The position numbers and the translations under genes were made by a program. 64,000 nucleotides of DNA from Paraspadella gotoi (taxonomy: Eukaryota > Chaetognatha). Position 1 is the stretch's first letter, and each line of letters starts with the position of its first letter. Location: assembly GCA_051294375.1 (NCBI GenBank), contig CM119264.1, positions 23,506,858-23,570,857 of the forward strand, written 5' to 3'. The notes beneath the pieces are model-generated. The model saw nothing but the letters and a program-made list of their open reading frames with translations. It was not told the DNA's origin and ran no database searches. Shown in pieces: positions 26,001 to 39,388 of the stretch.

Positions 26001-28527
26001 CGTTAGCGCTGACCACGTTCGAGGGAATCTACAGAAATTACGGGTGCGAGTGAACAAATCGGCAACAACTTTTCGTGCTATCAAAAACATACTACTCGTA
26101 AAAAATCTTTAAGTAAAGTGATCTCGCCAGACGTTACTATCAAAGAAAATTAATGAAAAATCTTAATTCGATAATAACGAATTGATTGATTGATTGATGC
26201 GATGATAATCGATCATTGATGCAATACTAATTATTAAATAGTGCGATAATAATCATTTAATAATACCATAACCATCAATGATACATTATTAATCATTTAT
26301 CCATGCGATGTTAACTAATAATTGATGGTATGATATTTAATTAACCTAAAAAGAGAAAGAGAGAGAGAGAAACAAATTTTCAAAAATCAATCTTATTACT
26401 TTCAAATATTATTTTTTGATAAAAAAAAGGATATGGATCGTCGCAATTGTATAACAAAAACTAATTATTGTAAATGACAAACTTTGCTTAATATATAAAA
26501 AAATAAAATTAGAAGTATAAAAACAAAGTATATATTATTGATGGCTAAACCAACATAATATTCGAGAAGTAAATTGAGAGAGAAAAAAATAGAAAAAAAT
26601 AGAAAAAAAAAGATAAAAAAATTAAAATAAAAGCGAGATCACAACCGGTTTAGTAATGGTAACATGGAAACATGCGCGACTGCGATGCTTAACATCACGA
26701 GTTCCATGCCGACGCAATTTTTTTCTTAAATAAAAAACAAAAAGAGAGAGAGGGGAAAAAAGAGAGAGAGAGAGAGACGAGTAACTTTCAGCTTAGCCGC
26801 TGCAGAGCTCAAGTCGTTTATGGACAAATCAGAAGAAGCAATAACTACAAAAAAAAAAGATAAAACAATTTTCTTATATTATATGAAATTGGTACAAATA
26901 ATATAATATATTTTAATTTGCATCATCATCATAATGTGAAAGAATTGAAAAAAAAATACTCGGATCAATATAAAACATATCATTTTACAAGATATTGATG
27001 ATGAGAAGCCATATCTAAATTTTAATTCATAGATAAAAAAAAATAAATAAAACATACTTATATCAATAAGAAACGGGTCATTTTAAAAATATCTTAATGA
27101 TGAGAAACTAAATTTTTAACTTCCTTCAATCGCACATTTTTATAATATCCAATTGCAAAACCGACCCTCGGCCCGTCTGGCGAGATAAAAACTCACATCA
27201 CATATGGGTCGGTCGAGATTGTCGCGAACGTCATCTTCACATTTCTGATAAGAAAAAATCAAGACTATTGGAGAAGTTTTCTTCAAAAAAAAAAAAAGAA
27301 AAAAAAAGAAGGGGGCGAAAAAGTCCGACTTACTTCAGTATCGCGTTTCGCTTTAGAAAATGAATGATTGTGGTCGTTGTAGTCGTCGATACTATTGTTA
27401 TTGTTGTTGTGGACTTCGACGTCGACGCTTAACCGACAATCGGAGGACGACGACGACGGCGAGGGCGCGGCGTCGAAAGCCTCCGTCGACGGGTCAATAA
27501 AAGGGGACGCGACAGTCCGCGGGAGTGACGGGCGGTTCTAATAAAGAAAAGGCATGCCATTGTTATTGTTCGGGACAACGGGGACCTATTTAGCAGCGAA
27601 ATATCGAGAATCTTACTCGGGGAGATGTTTGCATCGGAGATGAAGTCGCCGATGAAGTCGAAGGCGGAGGGGACGGAGGGAACGCCGTCACATCCGCGTC
27701 CGGCGTCGATTCGCTCGGCGCCGCGTCGCGCGGTGAATCTGTCTCGGGCGTCGGGAAAGCTGAGGAGGCGGCATCGCTGGTCGAGGGAGAAAGGGTGCCA
27801 CCGCCGCCGCGATGTGCTGCGCGTAGGGCTGCGTTCTCGATCGTCAGCAGCGAAACCCTTTTTTCGAGTCCGCGGTTGATTCGAAGGAGATTCGCAACGT
27901 CGGCGCAGAGAGGCACGATGCCTTTTCGAGAGGAGTTGACGACCATCGCGACGGCGCGGGCGGCGATCGCTTGCGCTTCGGCCGTTGAATCCTAAAAAAG
28001 GAAAAAGAAAAGAAGGAATGTATGAGAGAATGGGATCAAATTGCAATGAGTAAAGTGGGTTTTGATTCCCCCCCTCCTACCTTTGAAGCGAAGTGGGCAT
28101 GCAACGCCCGAGGGGAGGCGGGGCCGGAGAAAGGTCCGTGGCCGGAACGAGGCGAGGCAGGACCGGCCGAGGGGGAAGAGGACTGAGGATCCAGAGAGAC
28201 TGAAAGCGGTAATCATTTCCGTTAAAAAGACAACTCGAAATTAAAAAGAACCTAATTTGCAAAGAAAGTTTGTTTTACGTGGAGCGAGTTGAACGCGTTG
28301 TCCTCCGCGCGAGCCGGAGTCGGAATCCGAACAGGTGGCGCCGGATCGCGACGACGGCGCCGAGCGACGAGGGGCCGCAGTTTCTGACGTTGGAAATTAA
28401 GAAAAATAAATTAGGATACGTAAAATAAAAAATAAAACTACGTAATATAAAGTTAGACAGAGTTGAAGATTACGTAAAGGGGAAAAAGCGACTTACTTTC
28501 ACGTTGACGCTGTTCCTCGGATGCCAT
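23084..28527 (-). CDS. Coiled-coil, Ser-rich protein with an internal CAP-Gly domain
   Basis: Fourteen exons on the minus strand: 28497-28527, 28279-28383, 28081-28199, 27617-27991, 27334-27537, 27197-27244, 26786-26844, 25860-26028, 25428-25749, 24462-24659, 24075-24268, 23869-24007, 23568-23792, 23084-23447; about 850 residues. The N-terminal half is Ser/Pro-rich with a leucine-rich helix. A predicted coiled coil (near residues 371-410) and a basic stretch precede a small Cys cluster (GCKCRPC). Then comes a CAP-Gly domain over exons 24462-24659 and 24075-24268, with GDHVVARGNLTGVV, the GKHDG signature (family GKNDG) and YFNCDMNSGVFV. CAP-Gly domains bind EEY/F tails of tubulin and end-binding proteins, so a microtubule or centrosome role is likely. 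The rest is Ser/Pro-rich. A stop in exon 25428-25749 is avoided by a CAG/GTGAAT donor whose phase fits the CAP-Gly exon. The junction 27197/26844 is one base out of phase, so a small exon or another donor is missing. Orthology is not resolved. Confidence 0.75.
25030..25245. repeat. Intronic foldback (imperfect inverted repeat)
   Basis: GATTCTGATAAAG..TTAAAAAGTT near 25033 is mirrored by AACTTTTCAAG.TCTATCAGAATC near 25213. The hairpin arms are about 45 bases and AT-rich, in the 24660-25427 intron of the CAP-Gly gene. Confidence 0.55.
26160..26345. repeat. Degenerate minisatellite related to 5041-5345 in reverse orientation
   Basis: Repeated GATGCGATGATAAT-like and AATCATTTAATA-like units, which are the reverse complement of the 5-kb minisatellite unit. 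It lies in an intron of the CAP-Gly gene. Confidence 0.55.
26878..26909 (-). repeat. Dispersed repeat family C, end fragment
   Basis: ATATGAAATTGGTACAAA matches the terminal segment of family C copies at 21371, 46030 and 63096. Confidence 0.5.
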
Positions 28528-28667
28528 TGTTCTCTGCCCATGACTAGCGTCAAAATTTCTGCAAAAAAATTAAAACGAAACGATAATCGAAAATGAAGTA
28601 GTATGGTGGACTAAAAACCCACCAACCGTTCATCAGAGGCCATTGGTGCCGGAGACAAGTCATTCGC

Positions 28668-28785
28668 CTCCCAACCCAAAGGTCCGGGGTTCTGGCCTAG
28701 CAGTTAAGAGGGACGGGGCGCTTAACCCGCCTGTAACATGGTGTTACAGCCTGATCCGAAGCTCAGGGACTGCTTATATTCAACG
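28668..28785 (+). mobile_element. tRNA-derived SINE-like element (weak)
   Basis: GC-rich island with GGTCCGGGGTTCTGGCC, reminiscent of a T-arm/B box, and TGGCCTAGCAGTTAAGA, reminiscent of an A box, followed by a unique tail. The order is unusual and there is no second copy in the window. Confidence 0.4.
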
Positions 28786-31079
28786 GTTCTATCACTAACT
28801 CATAACAATAATTACTGTCTCTTCAGTAGGTACATAAACAAATAATTCAAAGTTCAAACCCACCTGGAAGTACTAGAGTAAAACGAATGCGTCATTCCAA
28901 ATCCCTTCGAATTCTAGAACCAAAAAAAACGTGGAAATAGAAACCATTTCAAACGCGTCTTATGATACTAGTATATACCGTCTTTTCCCTTCGGTCGTCC
29001 GCGGATAGCGCGCGCGTTCCGTGGCGTGCGTCCCGCGCGCGCTGCGGTTCGCGTGTGTCGCGCTGCAGCTCGCGTGGATCGCGCTGCGTCGACGAAGCGT
29101 CGTACCCTCGTGGGAGAGAGAGACGCGACGAAATCGACGAAGACGAGGACGACGCCCAAGAAGATTCCGACTCTGGAAAAAAAAAGGCGAAAAAGCGATT
29201 TAAGATAGACGAAGATGTACTATACATTTATTTTTGAATCTTCGTATGACGAAAAAATTAAATTTGAGAGCGATTGCAAAGCCGCTATTGAAAGAATCTA
29301 TTTCGATCGCTTCGATTTTCACCCTTTTAAATGTCGCGATGACATGAAGTGAATCTTCCCAGACCTGACGGATAATTAAATCCGAAGGATAAAACTGAAT
29401 CGACATAAAATCGATAGACTCTTGATTTAGTCGAGAAAAAAAAATATTTTGAAGGAAAGGAAGTCGAGATGAAGAAAAAACGTTCACGTGTAAAAAACTG
29501 AGAAGAACGAATTCCTTGTCTCAGTATCGATCAAAGGATCTTTCTCTCTCTCTCTTTCTCTCTCTCTCTTTATGCGTCAAGAGAAAGAAAAGGGAAATCC
29601 AAAGCCAAATAAGAATCGCGACAGTTTTAATCCACGATCTAAAGGTTGAGAGTTCTCGCCCTCGCGTCGAAAGATGTTTCGACGAGCGGATGAGAACCAA
29701 TCCAAAGAAAGAGTCGGGGTTACCCAGACCAATCGAGAGGCTCGAGATCCGAATCCCCGAGAAGCGGGTGGTTATTTTATCTGCATGACAAGATCCCGCG
29801 AACAGAAATTACACTTTAAGGAGTAAATTAAAACTCTTCGGGCCGAATTCAGTCAAAAAAATTTAAAACAGAAGGGGGGAATAGGGAGATACAGGTGGGT
29901 AAAAAATAAAGAGGAAGAGATGTGTTTAAAAAAAAGATTTAAATCCTAATTAAGCAAGAAGTTAGATTGGGAGAATCAGAAAGCTAAAAGACAGAAAAAA
30001 ACCCAGGAAAAACAAAGAAAACAAAAATAGTTTACTCTGCTAAGGAATTGTTTTTACGAACCAATTAGAATAATTTAATCGTTTCTAACGTTGAAAGTAT
30101 CGCCCGTAACGTTAACAATTGAAATAAATTACTCGTAAGAGAAGACACCTTGCGAAGGGCCGATCTTAATTCGGCCCGCGGGGCATTTCTGGGGGTTTTA
30201 AGAGACAGCGGCCCACTCGGGACAAACTCGCAAAATAAAAAAAAAACCTCTCAGTGAGCATCTTTTTTTATACTTCGTTCAATAAGATTTTTTTTTGGTT
30301 TCACGATAGAAAAATAAAATAAAAGGACTCACCCCTTGACGTTGTTCTCGTCCCCATTAGTTCTGGTACGCTTAATTCGTCTCCTCGCGACGTCAAAAAG
30401 CGAGACTTTTAACTTCGCGCCCGCCCTCACGCAAGGATCCTCTCTATCGCTCGCCCTCGTTTCAGGAGGCGACAAAGACGACGCCAGCGTCGCCGAGCGA
30501 CTCTCGCTCTTTCCCTTTCTCCGGCCTCTTCACAGAGTCGTATCGGAGGTTCGACGACGACGACGGCGCATCGTAAACCGACGAGTCTCGCCCCTAGAGG
30601 GATTAAGAGACGTGGAAGGGTCGAGGCGGTGGCGGCCACCTCGCTCGGTCGGTGTCGTCGTCCCGTGGGGAAAAGGCGAGAACGAGAGAGGCGTCGGCGA
30701 CGACGACTTCATTCGACAAAGAGCGATAGTCTTTTTTTTATCGAATGGTGGACAAGGTTTAAAGTTTATCGTTCGATGTTAATGACTTTTTGAGGTTCGA
30801 TTGAGAGAGACTACTACTCAGTTTAGAAGCTTTTAATTTCCTTACAATAAAAAGTAATATTATGGCCACGCGATGATTTCGGGTGAGCGCGACTGAAATC
30901 AATTTAAAAAACCATTTGTAACGAACAAAAGTATCAATCATTCAATGAGGTTAAAAAAAATAATTCGAGTAAAAAACACAAATGTAATTAAAGATACAAA
31001 ATTTCGCCTTTGGTTAATTTCTAAGTTTATTTTTGCAACGGTCTCGTACGTAGTGGTAAATATTGTACGTAAAAAAATA

Positions 31080-31085
31080 TTTATT
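31080..31085 (-). promoter_or_regulatory. Candidate polyadenylation signal for PAXIP1
   Basis: AATAAA on the minus strand about 230 bases past the PAXIP1 stop. Confidence 0.5.
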
Positions 31086-31311
31086 GAGTCGAAAAAAAAA
31101 AGCTAGTTGATATTGAACTAAAAACGGTAAAGAAAACAAGAACAAAGTAGTCGCTATAAAAAAAAGCTAAGAATGCGTTAATGGATTGTTTTCGACGGAA
31201 GCAACTCCAGGTTATTGAGGGAAGACCGACTCATTAGTGGGCGAGTCAAGAGCAGGATATTTTCTCCAATCTTTGCTTTCGATTCGTGGGCGGCGAAAGA
31301 ATCTCCTGCCT

Positions 31312-34300
31312 TTAGTAAAGCGGTTTGTGATAGGGGAGCCCTGCGCGGTCCGACTCGGAGGAAGCATCGATGCGGTAGGCGCGGTAGTCGACCTCCTGAC
31401 GCATGATGCCAGTCAAAACGAACTCCACGTTGAAGAGAGGAACGCGTTTTGCGACCAGATCTCTGATGATGATGAGAAATGGCGAGAATCAACATAAAAT
31501 AGAAAACGATGGGGTCGTTAATTAAAATTACGAAACCTGCAAAGGTGAAGGTCGTTCTCACATGTGATGATGAGGTACGACGGTCCAGGTGCTAGACCCT
31601 GCGGTAGAGAAGAGAAGTTATAATTCTAAATTAAAAACGCATTCATGACATTCGTCTTTACGAATATTACGTAAATCAAAATCACAAACAATTACCAATC
31701 GAAAACGCTTTGTGAATTGTGTAGTAGACGTTCGAATGAAAAAATCTCATTATTAGATGATTTTTCAAAAAAAAAAAAAAAAACATAAAAAAAAAAAAAC
31801 AAACCAACACAAAAAAACAAGATGCTCAAAATTAAGTCGCATCCTTATTCCTAAGCAAATTCCATATAAAAGTACAAGATTCCCAGTTACCCACCTTGAT
31901 CGCGGCGTGAGCCGCATTGGCGATCTTGGCGGCCGAAGGGCGCTTTTCGTCGACTACCCCGCCAGCGCCTTCGATTAGCAAACGGACGCAAGCGCGTTTG
32001 GGGACGACCGACTGCGAGATCCAAAAGGTAAGACCACGGAAGAGGGAAGACTTTGATCGTTTGCGCTGGAAGGTAGAGTATACATATTTATGAATTTATT
32101 TATATATTTATTGATCAAAAAATCATTTCACTACAATTTTCATTCACACCTGATAACACTAACCTTAAGCGACTCCTGAATAGAGCAGCAGTAGACGCTC
32201 TCCCCCTCCGGGTCACGAAGGAGAAACTCATCGGAAACCGGAAGCAATTTGGATTGGCGCAGGCAAGCCTCCGCCCACTCCGGCGTCACCACGTATTCGC
32301 AGACATTCATGGCAGCGATGAGTTTAAGAGTTCGACGGAGTTTTGACGTGACCACGTGCGTTGCCAGAACTGGGTTGTTCGTCACCTTGGAGGAACAATT
32401 TTAGATTAACAACCATTCTGAGGGCTTAAAGAATAATAAAATGTTCAACTAAAAATGCTAGAAAATAAATAAGAAACTACTGAATTAAACAACATCTAGC
32501 TTCTGTTTGTGGCTGCTATTCCACGGCTTTACCTCGATCCCAATCGACACAAGTTTGGGCTTGAGTCTCTCCACATATTCCTTGTCGAGATTCGTGAACA
32601 TGACCCGGACCTCCCGATTGGCATTTAAGTCTCTCTCCGCCTCGGCCGCCTGACTCGACTCCGTCCCGGCGGGGGCAGCGGGTCCGGCGAGACCATCGTC
32701 CGCGCCGGGCGCGAGTTTAATCTTCTTAGCGACGTTTCCGAGACTCTCATCCGAATTGTGCTTTTTGCGGCCGAGGTCACCCAGACGCAACCGAGCCGCC
32801 TCAGCCGCCATCTTGGCTACTTCCGGTTGCATAACGTCCAGCGTTTCTTGAAGCGCTTTTCGGACGTTACTGGCCGCCACCTCTGCATCATTACGAAAAT
32901 ATATTATCGTAATTAAGTTAATATAGCATTGTATTGTAGAATGTAGAGAAGTAATCATTTAAACGCACCCGAGAGTTGCGCAGCGGAGGGCTCAATGCCG
33001 TTAGTGTCGCGCTGTTGCGATCGATTTTGCATAAAAGACACGATGACCTCCTTAGAAACCCTGAGCGACAAGAAAGACTTTGAAAATGATCATAAAACAA
33101 GCCTCACTTCCCGTATGCTTCAAAAACTCGATTCACCTGATAGGCACACGCCAGGCGTGCATAAGAGGCGCTACGTTATAATAGTTAAGATAGAAGCGAG
33201 TCTCCACAGTGTATTGTTTGTACTTTGGGTCGTAAGGGTTTCGCGCGTTCTGATAGTCCCCGAGCAGTATGTCGGAAAGCCACTGTGGAGACACGACGGG
33301 GATCCGCCACTCGCGGGCCTTTAGATATTTGGGCCCTTCCGGTCTGAGGGAGGAAGTAATCGAGATTAACTCACAGGGGGAAAAACGAAAAAAATGTAAA
33401 TATGTAATAGTAAAAGGGGGAAGCGACCCAAATGTCTCTGCTCACTTTCCGCAGATGATGACGGTGTTGTGCCGGGACAAGTAGCCAGTGTACTTGGCGC
33501 CCACGAGTTGGATCATGTGCTTAAGTCTCGCGCGATCATAGCCCTCGAAGTTGGTGACGGCGATGATGTGGTTCTTGCAGGGTTTTTGACTGTCGAGGAA
33601 CGGGACCGGGAGGTGGATGGCCGTGCAAGGCTGTGAAATAATCGGGTTAAGTAGAGATTTTCTCAAATATTAAAACTAACCTACCTAACACTCATCCACT
33701 GACCTGCGACATCTTTTTGTGCGTGAGGACATCATTGAGCCAGTATGCGGTGACGCAGCGAACCTTTCGACTTTCGATCGCGCGTTTGTAGATATCAGAC
33801 TTTTGCGTGTGACACAAGAGGTGAGTCACTTTGTCGGGTTCGAACCCTGACGCCGGAGCTGGCACAGGTGCTGGCGGGACAGTGATATCAGATGGCATGG
33901 GTATCGGCGTCGTCGTGACGGCCGGGGATGCCTCTTCGGCAGAGCTCGGCTTCTCGTCCTTTGTAACAGATGACGTCGTCGTTGTCGTCGTCGTCGTGGT
34001 CACCGATGTCGACGTGTTCTCCGTCGAAGCTGCTTCAGTCGTTTCCTTGTCCTCCTCCTTCGTCCCGTCGACTTTCTCGTTCGGAGATTCGTTTTCTTGA
34101 TTCGCGACTTTGACGTTCGGATCTGATGCGGGAGACGAGGGATAATGAAAGATTAATAGCAAAATCCGTATTCTATCAGCTCATTAAACTTACCCGGTTG
34201 TGCTGACTTAGATTGTGACTTGGACTCGACAGGATCGACTAGGACCTGGCCGCCGTGCTCGCGAATGACTCGAACCCAGGCGGCAATGAGGCGAGGAGCG

Positions 34301-37300
34301 ACGATGGAAGGATAGTCCGCGATGAAGAATGTGCAGCCAAGAAGGCAGCCCTCACGAGGAACTGGAAAGGGGGTAGACTTTTTATAACTTTTTGAATCTG
34401 GATCAGCAAGTATGCACTATGAACTATGAGATTTTAACAACAGTTTGCCTCTAACCTAACTCACAAAATAGTAGATACTTCACAAATTCGTTTTAGTTTA
34501 AGATTTTGTTTTAATTTCAACTTCCTCTCTACGCTTAGGACGTACTAATTTCCGAGGGATCGTGTCCATAAAAGGGAAAGGCGCCGACGTGATGGTCGTG
34601 CCCCACCGGGCCCGCGGACACATGCGGACCTGAATGTGGTCATTATGGGAAGAGCTAAATGATGTACTGTTAAGGGGGAACTCGTCGAAGGCGAAGATAA
34701 GAACTCACCCAAACCTGGAGGTCCTCCGCCTGACATCATCATTCCCGACGGGCCACCCATCATCTGGCCACCCATCATGTTGACACCACCTGCGAAAAAA
34801 GGGGATTAAAAAAAGGAATTATTACGGGAATCGTTTGAGGTGAATTAGAAGTTCCAAAGTTCGTTGATCACAATAAAAAATAATTATTCAAGTGCTAGCA
34901 GAATAACCTTGCATTATGTTATTGGGTCCGTGTGGCTGACTAGGTGCGGGTCCCATCATCCGCATTCCTTGCGGAGGGAAATTCTGCTGAGGACCGGGAC
35001 CTCCGACCATTTGCGGATTGTTTGGCGCCATCGGCATTCTGCTGAAAGAAACGATAAATATCAAATAGTACGAAACCGTTTAATTTCTCGCATCACTTGC
35101 GTAAATATAAACGTTTTTGCCAAGGTCGAAACCTACCACTCATTCTAACCCGAATTTACTTACCCATGGGGACCTCCAGATCCCATCGGATGACCGTGCA
35201 TCATCTGGCTAGGATCTCCGCCCATATCCCCCATGCCGCCGCCACCCCCTTGAAACATCATGTTGCCGCCTCCGCCGCCCATATCCATTCTTGGACCTTG
35301 ATTCATGGCCATCATCTGACCCATAGGACCGCCCATCATTCCGTCCCCGCCGGTCATCATTGGTCCACGGGCGAACTGCATCCTGGGTCCACCCATGTGG
35401 TGTGGGGGTGGACCTCGTATCATGGGTCCGCGGATCATGTGGTTCATCCTCGGCGATCCGGGCATCATGGGTCCACCCTGCATGTGCTGCTGCTGTTGCT
35501 GCATGTTCATGAATTCCATTCTTTGGTTCATCATGGGATTGCCGCGCATCATGCCTCCTAAAGGACGATAAAAAGCAACATTGACAGGACAATGACAGCT
35601 GAGAGCAGACAGAAGACAAGAAGTGACCTTGTGGACTTATGGGACCCATTCCAGAGGATGAAACTGGAGAAACGCCTCCAGATCCAGGACCCATCATTTG
35701 CTGCTGCTGCTAAAAATAAATTTAATAGATACAAACGACGAACAAGCCTCACCAGTCATCATTTCTCATCAGAGTTTAAACCTGCTGCATATGAAGATGC
35801 TGCTGATTAAGTCGGTCGGCGACCATCCGCGCGAGAACCTCTTTCGTCCGCGGAGTCGGCGCGGCGCCTCCCGGCGAAGTCGGTGGGCCAGCGCCGGGAG
35901 ACATGGCACCGGCGGGAGACACTGGACCGCCGGGGGATAGCGATCCAGGGGAAGAAGAGGCGGGGGCGCCAAAGTCGCCAAAGTTGACGCCGCCTTCCAT
36001 CGGCGGGGTGTTGTCGGGTCCTTGAGGCCCGAAATGCATCCCGGGCCCAACCATGGGATGACTGGAATTCACGTTGTTTTGGTTCACTAAATTAAAGAAA
36101 GAAAGAAAGAGAAAGCATCGTGGATTAATAAAAATTATACCATTTACCATTCCACATTCTCTTTACTTTGCATCCTCATTCCAGGTCCGGATCTCGGCCC
36201 CATAGGGCCAGACATGAGCCCGAAACCTTGGCCCATTGGTCGTGGCCCTCGCGGCATCATAGGCCCCATCCCGGGACGCGGGGCTCCTTGTAGTGGAAGC
36301 TCCTTTTGAAGCGCTTGAGCCAAGACAGAGCGCTGATCCGAGGAAGACGAGACAGCGACTCCACCCATGTCCAATCCGCCAGAGGGCATCCCCATACTCC
36401 CAATGCTCCCCCCTTCTTCCATGAGACCGCCCATTGGTCCGGCGTCGCTGACCGGAGACTTAGTCGGATCTAGCCCTGGTGCCCCTAACGGTCGCTGGTC
36501 GGGGCACGGCATCCTGGAAAATGGAGAAAGAGCACACCGATAAATAATAGGAAGAGAATAAAATCAATATCATCCTGACTCACACACCTTATTCCTGCAG
36601 GACTCTTGGCTCTTGCGCCCCGGGGACTCGTCCGGCCTCGAGGACTCCGGGGTCCAAAACCCATTGTTCCCCGTCCTATTTAAATAAAAATATATAAAAG
36701 CATAAACAGACTCTCTTTCTCACTCTGTTGCCCCTCTCTCAATTTGCTTACCTGTCATTGGAACAGCAACGCCTTGGACGCCAAAGCCCTGACTGGCGGT
36801 CGTGGATGTGATTGAAGACGGCGGGTCGGCCGGGGGCGTTGCTGTAGATGCCAAGCGTCAATTTGTTTAAAAAAAAGTAATCTGGGATAAAATTTAAAAA
36901 AATGTTGAATTGCCAAAGAACGTGGAGTGCTCTTACCGGAATTTTCCGCCGGCGGCGTTGACGATGAATCCTCTTTTTCGCGCTTTTCTTTTTCCTTGTT
37001 AAAGGTTGAACCTTGACCGCTTAAAACCTAAGAAATTGCATTTTATTTCAATACCGAACAGGATTATCTTAAAGATTTTCTTAAAGATTTATAATATTAA
37101 AAAAAGAAACTAGCTCCATAAGCTCTCTTCTCAGAACTCTTTACTCAACCTGCTCCGCCTCGACGGCAGCTGAAGGCATTTTTAAGTCGCTCTTGCCCGC
37201 AGCGACGGCGGCGATGGCAGCGGCGATGTGGTCGTTCGGGTCGTGGGTTAGAACCGAGGACTCTTTAGACGCGACTGAAGAATAGTACGAAGTAGGGGCA

Positions 37301-39388
37301 TGATCGGTGAGGCAGGTTTGTCAAGACGTCAACTAAAAATTAACCAAAATTATTAGATTCAAGTAGTAGACGACTTACCAATAGTGGAACCAGTTGGCTT
37401 CTGTGGCGGAGGATGGGGCTGCGGGGAGGCGTCCGCGGTCTCATCGCCCTCCATCATGAGATCCAAATCGGAGCCGACAAACGACGAAGGCGCGAAGCCG
37501 GTCGCAAGCCGCGCTGACGTTGAGGACGCCGACGCCGCCGATTCAGGCGTCGGCTTAAGCGACTCTGCCTCCGTCGGCGGCTTATTCGCGGAGAAGTCTG
37601 ACTGAGGCGCCGGTTGCGGCGCCGATTCCGCTGCGGAAGACTGCATTGGCGATTTATTTTCCGCTTGTATCGTGTCCGTTTGAAGTTTCTCTTCCTGACA
37701 AAAAAAATTTATAATTTACATTTTTCTAATATTATATAATAAAAAAAAAATAGTATATCCACCATCGCTTGCTGGGCTTTGAGCTCCTCAGTCGCCCTCG
37801 CTGATTGTTTAAACTTCCTCGGAATAGATGGCGGAATGGGGACGGCTGCCTTCTCTTTTTTCTCTGTCTCTTCGGCGGTGGCAGTCGACGGCGTTAAGAG
37901 AAACTTGGGGTGAAATCTGAAAATGGAGTGGCAAGAATTTAAAACATGCCGATTGTCGAGCATATTACATATACACAAATTTAGCATATAGAATATGAAA
38001 ACAAAAACCAATAAAAATAAAAACGCCGATTTTTAATTTCCAGCTTAAAATATAGTTTTTTTTATAATTTTAAGCGATTTAAAAACATAATTTTTGAAAA
38101 AGATTTATATTATCTTTTATTGACTTTTAACGAGGAATCTCAATCTGTTCTCAGAATTTAAAAAAAAAAACATTTTAAAATTTTGACATTATATAAAGGT
38201 AGTACTATATACAAAATAAGCCGACTGGGCTACTATATTTTAAAAAATAATAACTATAGATTAGTATGATAGTTTTTAAGATATAACTGCTAAATTTTGA
38301 TTCCAAACTTTCACTTCACCCTAATATACAAACTACATGCAAATTATTAATTATTTTAAATTCATTCTCAATTTTCGTCATTGCTGTCATCATCTTACAT
38401 TTTGTAGTTGGAATTCGACAATTCTCTCAACTAAAAAACAACAGTTCCCCTTTCAACTCCCTTCTCCACCCCCCCCCGCAAAAAATAAAAAGGAAAAAAA
38501 AAATATTACGCACGCTTTAATCTCGATGCATTTCCTTCTGCGCACGGATTCCTCCACCCAGTCGGGACAAACGATGGCCACGCCTTTCTTCGCCGCCATT
38601 TCGTACTTCGCGCCTAAATTGGAATCGAGATTCAAACACCTGACGTTAAAAACTACTAAGAACAATACTTTTAAAAAACACACCCGACGTTTGGGTGCAA
38701 ACAAGGTGAGTGACTCGAGGTGTGAGTTTGGCGTCGCATCTTCCACCGTGAAAATTGATTAGAGACCACAACTTGAATGCGTCGGGAGTGGAGATCCCGG
38801 AACAAGTAGCCACAACCCTGTTGAGACGGTAAATAGATGACAAAAACAATAAAAAAATTCACACGTATTGATTATTATTAATTTCGCTCACTTGGAAAAA
38901 AAATTTGTTGACTCGGGATCGAAGCCGACGAGCGGGAGCTGCGTCCGGCACTTAACGGAGAGCGTAATCCATCGTGAGGTAACCACTGGAAGTTCGAACA
39001 AATCCTTGGCCTCTCCGTACTCGTGGTTGTCGCAGTTGTCGCACACCACGTGCGTTACGGCGTCTAAAAGGTGGAGAAAAAAAAAAGACAGTTTACTTTC
39101 GAATAAAAACAGTTTAAGAACGTTTTCACGAAAAAAAAAATGCAACCAGCTTTGACCGACAATGGACAGAAAATAATTACCTGAGAGGTAGGTGTCCTTC
39201 TTTGCTCCGCCCGCATTGAGAAGAGAAATGATCTGCGACGGGAGATTATTATTACAATTATCGATTTAAACTTAATGGAAATAAAGTCGATGTCGAAAAA
39301 TATTTCGAAATATAACCTTTCCATCAATCTCGCCGACTATGTAATACTTGACATCGTTGAACAGCCCAGGGTCGCAAGTCTCAGCCAT
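31312..39388 (-). CDS. PAXIP1: PAXIP1/PTIP, six-BRCT DNA-damage and chromatin adaptor
   Basis: Twenty-eight exons, 1,615 residues, every junction GT-AG and in phase. Exon bounds (minus): 39317-39388, 39181-39232, 38892-39063, 38684-38817, 38514-38613, 37763-37916, 37379-37694, 37150-37274, 36937-37027, 36752-36841, 36588-36675, 36167-36513, 35782-36086, 35628-35709, 35164-35557, 34908-35041, 34709-34789, 34546-34629, 34194-34361, 33704-34122, 33446-33630, 33137-33343, 32969-33060, 32533-32882, 32164-32385, 31895-32065, 31537-31598, 31312-31462. BRCT1 and 2 cover residues 9-180 ([24 protein letters not shown]), BRCT3 and 4 about 930-1266 ([19 protein letters not shown]), and BRCT5 and 6 about 1386-1615 ([22 protein letters not shown]). 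In vertebrates PTIP binds the MLL3/4 complex, and BRCT5-6 binds phospho-53BP1. The middle is Met/Gly/Pro-rich where vertebrates have polyGln. BRCT3 carries an insertion of about 115 residues. Exon 16 has a NAGNAG acceptor (35038 or 35041). The start fits the conserved N-terminus ([12 protein letters not shown]). Confidence 0.97.
38100..38335. repeat. Copy of the foldback element found at 50945-51530
   Basis: Shares AATTTTGACATT, GTAGTACTATATAC and TTTTGATTCCAAACTTTCACTTC-like blocks with the right arm of the 51-kb element. It lies in intron 5 of PAXIP1 (37917-38513). Confidence 0.5.

Larger units (their letters stand above)
28528..31311 (-). other. Intergenic region with possible 5' exons of the CAP-Gly gene
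   Basis: Two GC-rich patches stand out in AT-rich DNA. 28979-29172 on the minus strand has a strong acceptor (Tn-CCAG at 29173) and a GT donor. 30332-30715 ends in a strong GTGAGT donor. All frames in 28979-29172 are open, but frames do not join consistently into the ATG at 28527, so I read them as 5' UTR exons or promoter rather than coding. The acceptor at 28559 suggests the first coding exon extends 5' as 28497-28558. The rest is AT-rich with a SINE-like copy and a short CT run at about 29541. Confidence 0.4.
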